A stretch of DNA of 39,726 nucleotides from Bacteroidota bacterium (GTDB taxonomy: Bacteria; Bacteroidota; Ignavibacteria; Tepidaquicellales; Tepidaquicellaceae): assembly GCA_018266875.1 (NCBI GenBank), contig JAFDZR010000029.1:17483-57208 (forward strand), in the 5' to 3' direction. This document shows positions 35,401-39,726 of this stretch, in pieces (position 1 is the first letter of the stretch; every line of letters starts with the position of its first letter). A model generated the notes under the pieces. It saw only the letters and a program-made list of their open reading frames with translations, ran no database searches and was not told the DNA's origin. A program made the translations under genes and the position numbers.

Positions 35401-36075
35401 TATGCTGGTCTATTGGCTATATTAATGTTTGGAAGCATATCTAATTCGGATCAAGGATTCGATAAAAATGACTATGTACCGGAGATTTTATTTTCTAATA
35501 ACAGACCATCATTTCAGATTCATGATTCAAATAGCACAATTAGTCAAGACAGTTATTATATAAAACTTGTAAAAAAACAAGTTGATTACTCCAATATTCA
35601 TAAAAATATTAGAGCAATTAAATTAAAATTAGCTTCTCCCTTATTATTTGAAAATTTAGATTGGAGTAATTATTTATTTAATTTAAAAAACCATCTTATG
35701 TATTTAGGTGGTCAATATTCTTTCTATATTGTAGACATGTTTTTTTTAGAAGGGACAGAATTAGAAGGTTCAGATGGAGTTTCTGAAGTCTCAGTATATA
35801 GAAAAGTAAATTCTAAAGTAGAAATGAAGAATCCAATTTTTGAGTTTCAAATAATTCGAAGAAAAATTAAAGATTCAAATGAAATTAATTCATATGAATT
35901 AAATATTCATTTTGACGATGAATTTAATTTACATAAAAGAACTCGCATTTCTGCACAAGCGTATAAAATGATATTAATAAGAGAAGATCTTATTGAAAAT
36001 GCAAAACATGAAATATTCAAAAGTTCAAAACAACGAATATATCAGAACATGCTTCTTGTAATTGAAGATTTATAA
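32488..36075 (+). CDS. Giant membrane protein with six membrane segments and two RCK/TrkA-N-like domains
   Basis: This 1195-aa protein probably starts at TTG (no ATG or ribosome site nearby, so the start is uncertain). Six membrane segments fall near residues 31-50, 62-84, 110-130, 180-200, 235-255 and 268-290. A Rossmann region follows with IVVIG323-I-G325-TL-G328 and then GDANKNSILSYARCENSQV, the layout of TrkA-N/RCK domains. A second such region is suggested by KILIAANGSYIYYII from 562. About 500 C-terminal residues (with WSEGEETPGSYAG and a basic, beta-rich end) match nothing I recognise. No TxGYG-type K+ filter is seen, so a ligand-gated channel of other selectivity or a nucleotide-sensing membrane protein is possible. 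A coiled-coil gene follows after 46 nt. Confidence 0.75.
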   Translation: MIHYSLYNIERFKKIRERKIQIHAHKIRNGYRILLSIAILTLFILPYAELIKASQEIYQTIVIECLIFNFSTLIVLILYYLVVSKFLPKYHIEDEDKRLRFFSDNQVRLMFIILFLIILMILMYAVLHEIIRPNKEVTHIDKFSILIKNHSSKEEYYTDSLKLFQKSQSENSNGFYTTYIVNQFILSVFLFYIIGIFSLTFHSLKSRLQRRIKRNIENDHIYIYWYNFQKSLILENPLLILSAVLFTILTISSFILRGISEISDRHFIYSVAFYSFWFASLTAIVAPFFIKIRILNTTFFNFTSHRLGNAILPSINDHIVVIGIGTLGSQLIENCFFDIHPEGYCVESFYPNRDKHKDVEVSDISDYDLIVNNQLELQLISRRIVVIENNDFRFSSSYSIAENKSIGIFDIAEKHNLNIGLLCIKGDANKNSILSYARCENSQVIVNTTPDSNLSLSLSTLYTKQKLILSVNSATAYEFLTSTTYDRAIFTIDSQQVEGIEISQMIFCWAFTNICNNLHYLRHKFNSDFDFESKILKFLRNNENGSINDFMKKIVKGGQGKILIAANGSYIYYIIQSIYMTLKFTFKMKIEEINSLLESKIVILTSDPKINGEIKNDTWKFYPIRDRNTSVKISYFDLKKETQLSIPTYYKDILNFDSYLEVFKKYKMGLVVLMNDKSLDAVKMFTEVANTIEIISNSSNNKIKPPHIIVYSLASDEIFLDSQFRKYYTFNINRSEKVGFPTQLIKESRISKDYISSNQLASMLRSIYVNKHLDDHTDEPIAEVIFSFIEKPRAIAYLVSKLCGLNLSFTNLKYRTPNFIYYFSTEMNIYKDTFIFKGTAKLDDCYENLSYEDTIRYCFINCDEKYRKLMEKVILNNLELIPSLNQNIQITNRQYDSGMFSHFPISSILRHPEIHFDILHSRKRFYVSNKIPVEQLIIDKKFKELNAKEKIMLFNIANFSVWSEGEETPGSYAGLLAILMFGSISNSDQGFDKNDYVPEILFSNNRPSFQIHDSNSTISQDSYYIKLVKKQVDYSNIHKNIRAIKLKLASPLLFENLDWSNYLFNLKNHLMYLGGQYSFYIVDMFFLEGTELEGSDGVSEVSVYRKVNSKVEMKNPIFEFQIIRRKIKDSNEINSYELNIHFDDEFNLHKRTRISAQAYKMILIREDLIENAKHEIFKSSKQRIYQNMLLVIEDL

Positions 36076-36121
36076 TCCAGTATAAAATAAATAAAATTTT
36101 TATAATAAATATTTCAAGTCA

Positions 36122-36655
36122 ATGATAAATAAAAATCCCATTTATGTAACTCTCTTTTTAATAATTATAGTTGTATCTATTTTATCTGCAATATTGTTAA
36201 TAATGAAAATTAAAGATATTGATGCATATGACAATTTTGTTTTTTTTATTTCTATGATATATTGCTTTTTGATTTGTTTGATAATATTATCAATTGCGGA
36301 ATTCAAAAAAAATGTCATTGATATTAATATATTAAAAGACGTTTCTATGGTGCTTTTAAAAAATTTTGAAGAAGATACATATAGAAAGAAAAATGACTCT
36401 CATGATTTTCAAAAACTTTATTATAAAATATTATTAGAATTTGGAAAAATAAAGAGTAAGATTGAATTCTTAAATAATGAAATTGAATCCTTGCAAATAC
36501 AAATTAAAAAAGCTGATTATGAATCGGAAAAAATTAATATCAAAGCAACTATAAAAACAAAAAATGAAGAGGTGATTGCTTATTCTAAGGATCTTAATGA
36601 GCATCAACATAATTTAAATAGTATTAAGGATTTATTAAATCAAATTAATAATTAA
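36122..36655 (+). CDS. Membrane-anchored coiled-coil protein
   Basis: This 177-aa protein has two membrane segments near the N-terminus (YVTLFLIIIVVSILSAILL, about 8-28, and FVFFISMIYCFLICLIILSI, about 40-60). A long charged helical tail (about 65-177) with heptad-like Leu/Ile spacing follows (KIEFLNNEIESLQIQIKKA, LNEHQHNLNSIKDLLNQI). The tail would lie in the cytoplasm and could form a coiled coil for self-assembly or partner binding. It follows the giant membrane protein by 46 nt and ends at a hairpin, so it is probably the last gene of the unit. Family unknown. Confidence 0.65.
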   Translation: MINKNPIYVTLFLIIIVVSILSAILLIMKIKDIDAYDNFVFFISMIYCFLICLIILSIAEFKKNVIDINILKDVSMVLLKNFEEDTYRKKNDSHDFQKLYYKILLEFGKIKSKIEFLNNEIESLQIQIKKADYESEKINIKATIKTKNEEVIAYSKDLNEHQHNLNSIKDLLNQINN

Positions 36656-36656
36656 A

Positions 36657-36686
36657 AAGCCGATCATTTTTAAAATCGGCTTATTA
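36657..36686 (+). terminator. Probable terminator of the island gene set
   Basis: An 8-bp stem AAGCCGAT (36657-36664) / ATCGGCTT (36675-36682) with a 10-nt loop starts just after the stop codon. The T-run is weak (TTATTAG), so efficiency is uncertain. Confidence 0.6.
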
Positions 36687-36733
36687 GAGGTACACTTTTA
36701 CTTTTTAAATATAGGAATCGATGAATTGAAATG

Positions 36734-36940
36734 TTAAAAAAGAACAAGTTTGAAAATAATTGTTAGTATACAAATTAGAATAAGAAAAAATGTCACTAGC
36801 CCCGCAAAGAAAAATGTATCCGTCCATTCTTTAGATATCATAGGTCCATGATTTTCCGGGCAATCCATTGTTCCATGGAAAGTAGCATTCTTATTAATTA
36901 TCATTCCACACTTTTTACATGTAAATCTTTTGTATTTCAT
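36734..36940 (-). CDS. Small zinc-ribbon membrane protein
   Basis: This 68-aa protein has an N-terminal zinc-ribbon-like half, C8-KKC11 with a later C27-PENH31, and a C-terminal membrane helix (FFAGLVTFFLILICILTIIF, about 44-63). A GAGG ribosome site stands about 6 nt before the ATG on the minus strand, supporting a real gene. It is convergent with the coiled-coil gene. Metal binding is inferred from the Cys/His spacing; its role is unknown. Confidence 0.6.
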   Translation of the reverse strand: MKYKRFTCKKCGMIINKNATFHGTMDCPENHGPMISKEWTDTFFFAGLVTFFLILICILTIIFKLVLF

Positions 36941-37873
36941 TTTTACCTCACTTATTTTTATTTATTAAATTTACTTCAATATATTAGATTGAAACTTATG
37001 CTGTCGATTAGAAAATTAAACAAAGTTGAGTTTAGAAGGAAAGATTTAAGTTCAATATATTTTATTAATGTTGTGAATATAAAACCTCATATAAAATTAG
37101 AATTATATTTTATATAAAATTTATATTGTTAAGTCTTTTGATTTGTTTGAATTTCAACTGAAGAAGGGGAACAGAGTTTGTATCAATCGAAAATATGACG
37201 TTATTGAAATGGTAAGAAATATTTTAAGAATAGTTATAATATTAACTTTCAATTATAATTTGGTTTTGAGCTATTCAAAATATTAATATTTCAAGATATA
37301 AATATCATAGAATATAGTGTTTGGTAGAATATATTTGCAATTAATTTTTAAGGAATCATTTAACATCTAACATTAAAATGGAAATAAAATCAAGCGATTT
37401 TAAAATAAAAATTACTTTTTGGCTAATATTAGTATAAAATTAAGAATTGAAATTTATTCATATTGTTAAATAATAAAAAAATAAATCTGGCTATTGAAAT
37501 CAGCATTTATAAAATATTTTAATTATTTACATTATAAAAAATAAATGTATATGTATTCGTGTTAGAAATTTATTGATTTAAAGCGACATTTTTAAAAAAA
37601 TGATGTTTTTGTATTTAGAATAGTTCTTTTATTTTATACTACTAGAAAAGAGGAATATATAATACTCATAACGTTCTTTAAAAGGATTGAATAATATTTA
37701 ACTAAATTATAATGAAAATCTTAAAATATTCTATTAAATGAGTTAATTTCTTTTAATCTTGTATTTTCTAAATTTTCTTATAGCAAATTCTATTGATAAA
37801 CTTCCCCCAAAATATTTCCATATATAGATTTAATTTTAATTCACAGAATTTTTAAATTTTAATTTAAATCAAA
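36941..37873. other. Long AT-rich interval without a recognisable gene
   Basis: About 930 bp with very high A+T and stops in all frames. One open stretch of 89 codons runs through 36848-37117 on the plus strand but overlaps the zinc-ribbon gene antisense, is low-complexity and has no ribosome site. I see no tRNA, array of repeats or strong hairpin. It may be decayed sequence at the right edge of the accessory block and the promoter region of the following secreted gene. Confidence 0.5.
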
Positions 37874-39718
37874 ATGAAAACAAAATTAGTAAGTTTGGTT
37901 ATGCTCTCATTAATTTTATTTCTAGGTAAAACGTATGGGGGAAATATTTACTCTGATCTTCCTAATGAATACTACAGAGTTTTTCCTTCACCCATGGAAA
38001 CAAATTCTATTGGCTCTGTTTTTGGAATTTACACAAGTGATTATTTTCAAATCGAAACTGCGATTACTACACATCCGACAAATCCTAACATTATGTTAGG
38101 TGCAGCTATATCTGGTGAACCCTATGTGATTTCTTCCTATTCATATGAAGGATTTAGAACCGGTGCATATGTTACTACAAATGGAGGAGTTAATTGGACA
38201 GGTTATAATTCAATTAGAGATTTAACCGGAGATACTATCAATACATTTGGAGATGAAACTGTAATCATTGATAAAGATGGTACTTTTATTATTCCATATA
38301 TTTCTTTGGATCTTAAAGTAGGAGTTAGCAGATCAACAAATAATGGTGTCAATTGGTCTCAAACAATCACTGTACCAGGAATAAACGAAGCAGATAAAAT
38401 TTCATCAACAACTGATGGTATTCCAACTAGCCCATATTATGGCAGAAGTTATCTTGTCTTTACTGATAATCCTGACGGTCCATATGGAACTTATTTTTCC
38501 TATACAACCAATAATGGAAGTAATTGGTCTTCAATTCAAAGAATATCGCCGGAAGCAAATTCACGAAGACTTGGTGCAACTATTTCAGTTGGGCCAAATG
38601 GAGAAGTTTATTCTTGCTGGCGATATAATGATTTTTTAGGATTTGCCATATCCACAAATGGAGGTGTTAATTGGACATCATCGGATAATATAGATACTAT
38701 ACATTTTCCCGGAATTTTTACTTTAAATGGTGCAGTAGTTAATGGTCTTTCTGTAATGGATGTAGATAAAACAGGGGGTTATAGAAATGGCTGGATTTAT
38801 ATAGTTTCCACTGAAATTAAGGAGCCTTCTGTCAGTCCGGCTTTGTATAATTATGATTTAATTCTTAGAAGGTCCACTAATGGAGGTGTGAATTGGTCTG
38901 CTTTTAGAGTAAATCAAGATGATGAAGGATCTTTTAAATATCATCTTTTCCCCTCAATAAATATTGATAAGTATGGAGGAATAAATATAGTTTATTATGA
39001 TGGAAGAAACACTACACCTAGTACTAATAATGATTCTTTCCAAGTATATATTTCCCGTTCAGTAGATGGAGGAAATACATTTCAAGATAAAATGGTTTCC
39101 GGATCTAAATTTAAACATAAACCTATACCTGATTTATATGGATTACAAAATTATGCCGGGTCATATATAGGAGTTACATCGGGTAATAATACAGTTTGGC
39201 CATTATGGTATGACGATCATACCGGTGAACATAAAGCTTATTCTTCAAAAATAACGTTAACAATGAATTTAACTGCTATTCCGGAAGGCTTTTATAATAT
39301 ATCTTCAGGCAAACTTAATTCAAAGGATACTATTAGAGCATATCTGAGAAATTCTACAACACCTTATGCCCGAGTTGATTCAGCCAAAGGTGTAATAGAT
39401 TCTTTGACTTTTACAACTCCAATAATTTTTATAAATGCAAATCAAGGTAACTATTATCTCGAAGCAGTTCATAGAAATTCTATTACTACTTGGAGCGGAG
39501 GTACAATAGCATATTCTGTAATACCTGAAGAGGACTATGATTTCACAACAGATTCAACTAAGGCATATGGGGAAAACATGATAAAAGTTGATGGAAACTG
39601 GTGTTTTTATAGCGGTGATGTAGATAAAAACGGATATATAGATGGAACTGATTTTATACTAGTGTACAATGATGCAAATAATTCAGTAGAAGGATATGTG
39701 AGTGTTAATTTCGTCTGA
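37874..39718 (+). CDS. Secreted Asp-box (sialidase-type propeller) protein with truncated dockerin-like tail
   Basis: This 614-aa protein has a signal peptide (LVSLVMLSLILFLG, cleavage near YGG, residue 22). Six Asp-box-like turns follow (TTNGGVNWT, STNNGVNWS, TTNNGSNWS, STNGGVNWT, STNGGVNWS, SVDGGNTFQ), predicting a six-bladed BNR/sialidase-type propeller. The catalytic Arg triad of true sialidases was not identified, so a binding role is as likely as hydrolysis. From about 475 on, the module IPEGFYNISSGKLNSKDT and the repeat GDVDKNGYIDGTDF are homologous to the end of the esterase-like protein at 16.5-18.5 kb. Only one dockerin repeat is present before TGA 39716. The +1 frame over the stop reads SSENF, like the missing second repeat, so a frameshift is possible. 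Confidence 0.75.
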   Translation: MKTKLVSLVMLSLILFLGKTYGGNIYSDLPNEYYRVFPSPMETNSIGSVFGIYTSDYFQIETAITTHPTNPNIMLGAAISGEPYVISSYSYEGFRTGAYVTTNGGVNWTGYNSIRDLTGDTINTFGDETVIIDKDGTFIIPYISLDLKVGVSRSTNNGVNWSQTITVPGINEADKISSTTDGIPTSPYYGRSYLVFTDNPDGPYGTYFSYTTNNGSNWSSIQRISPEANSRRLGATISVGPNGEVYSCWRYNDFLGFAISTNGGVNWTSSDNIDTIHFPGIFTLNGAVVNGLSVMDVDKTGGYRNGWIYIVSTEIKEPSVSPALYNYDLILRRSTNGGVNWSAFRVNQDDEGSFKYHLFPSINIDKYGGINIVYYDGRNTTPSTNNDSFQVYISRSVDGGNTFQDKMVSGSKFKHKPIPDLYGLQNYAGSYIGVTSGNNTVWPLWYDDHTGEHKAYSSKITLTMNLTAIPEGFYNISSGKLNSKDTIRAYLRNSTTPYARVDSAKGVIDSLTFTTPIIFINANQGNYYLEAVHRNSITTWSGGTIAYSVIPEEDYDFTTDSTKAYGENMIKVDGNWCFYSGDVDKNGYIDGTDFILVYNDANNSVEGYVSVNFV

Positions 39719-39726
39719 AAACTTCC

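Larger units (their letters stand above)
27900..37870. other. Low-G+C accessory block, probable genomic island
   Basis: From just after tRNA-Thr the base composition drops visibly and coding regions switch to AAT/TTA/ATA/AAA-rich codons, while flanking core genes favour CTT/CTG/GGA and richer mixes. All genes inside are non-housekeeping: a helical protein, an exported small protein, a PLD-like protein, a beta-rich protein, a giant membrane/RCK protein, a coiled-coil membrane protein and a zinc-ribbon membrane protein. No integrase or transposase is recognisable. The left edge at a tRNA is typical of integration. The right edge is uncertain and is placed before the secreted Asp-box gene. Confidence 0.6.

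Noticed and set aside
36848..37117. An 89-codon plus-strand frame
   Set aside because: It overlaps the better supported zinc-ribbon gene on the other strand, has no ribosome site and is low-complexity.
27826..37870. A duplicated tRNA-Thr 3' end marking the right attachment site
   Set aside because: I found no second copy of the CTGCTCACCAGC end within the window.
1..39726. CRISPR array or insertion sequence
   Set aside because: No regularly spaced repeat-spacer series, cas gene or transposase was seen on either strand.

Overview
The window looks like a chromosomal contig from an AT-rich member of the Bacteroidota/Chlorobiota side of the FCB group, probably Ignavibacteriota-like. Pointers are the yicC-gmk-rpoZ-coaBC order with an Rpb6-like omega subunit, the 'PAMD' form of the CoaC motif, beta-barrel outer-membrane proteins, a large propeller histidine kinase, dockerin-tailed secreted proteins, and frequent TTG starts. 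This placement is inference; no rRNA or other phylogenetic marker is present.

Positions 1-27,324 are mostly ordinary core genome. Two outer-membrane barrel proteins (314-1978) are followed by tRNA-Arg(CCT). A co-oriented run then carries a pteridine-reductase-like SDR, a LOG-family hydrolase, yicC, gmk, rpoZ, coaBC, a family-4 uracil-DNA glycosylase and dnaB, closed by a bidirectional terminator at about 9.37 kb. On the minus strand come two Cys-containing exported proteins (one with an HMA fold) and a compact unit hutH-brkB-SpoIIE phosphatase. On the plus strand follow a second, membrane-bound SpoIIE phosphatase, a secreted SGNH/sialate-esterase-like protein with a dockerin-like tail, 4-hydroxyphenylpyruvate dioxygenase, aspS, a propeller histidine kinase with its NarL-type response regulator, and ahcY.

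Positions 27,322-27,845 are a junction. A decayed four-helix-bundle (S23/IVS-type) gene lies between near-perfect 19-bp inverted repeats whose left arm overlaps the ahcY stop codon. It is followed by tRNA-Thr(CGT) and its terminator. Right after that is a tandem GGGACGA motif with an 11-bp period.

Positions 27,900-37,870 are a block of visibly lower G+C and different codon use, with AAT/TTA/ATA-rich genes, none of which is a recognisable housekeeping gene. It holds a divergent 506-aa helical protein and a co-oriented set: a small exported protein, a phospholipase D-like protein with an N-terminal beta domain, a 151-aa beta-rich protein, a 1195-aa protein with six membrane segments and two RCK/TrkA-N-like Rossmann regions, and a membrane-anchored coiled-coil protein. 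A small zinc-ribbon membrane protein on the other strand and about 0.9 kb of empty AT-rich DNA follow. This tRNA-adjacent accessory block is the best candidate for an undescribed system. Its function cannot be read from the sequence; a membrane-linked sensing, conflict or channel system is only a hypothesis.

The window ends with a secreted Asp-box (sialidase-type propeller) protein. Its C-terminal beta module and dockerin-like repeat match those of the esterase-like protein at 16.5 kb, so the two probably share a surface-display or assembly mechanism.
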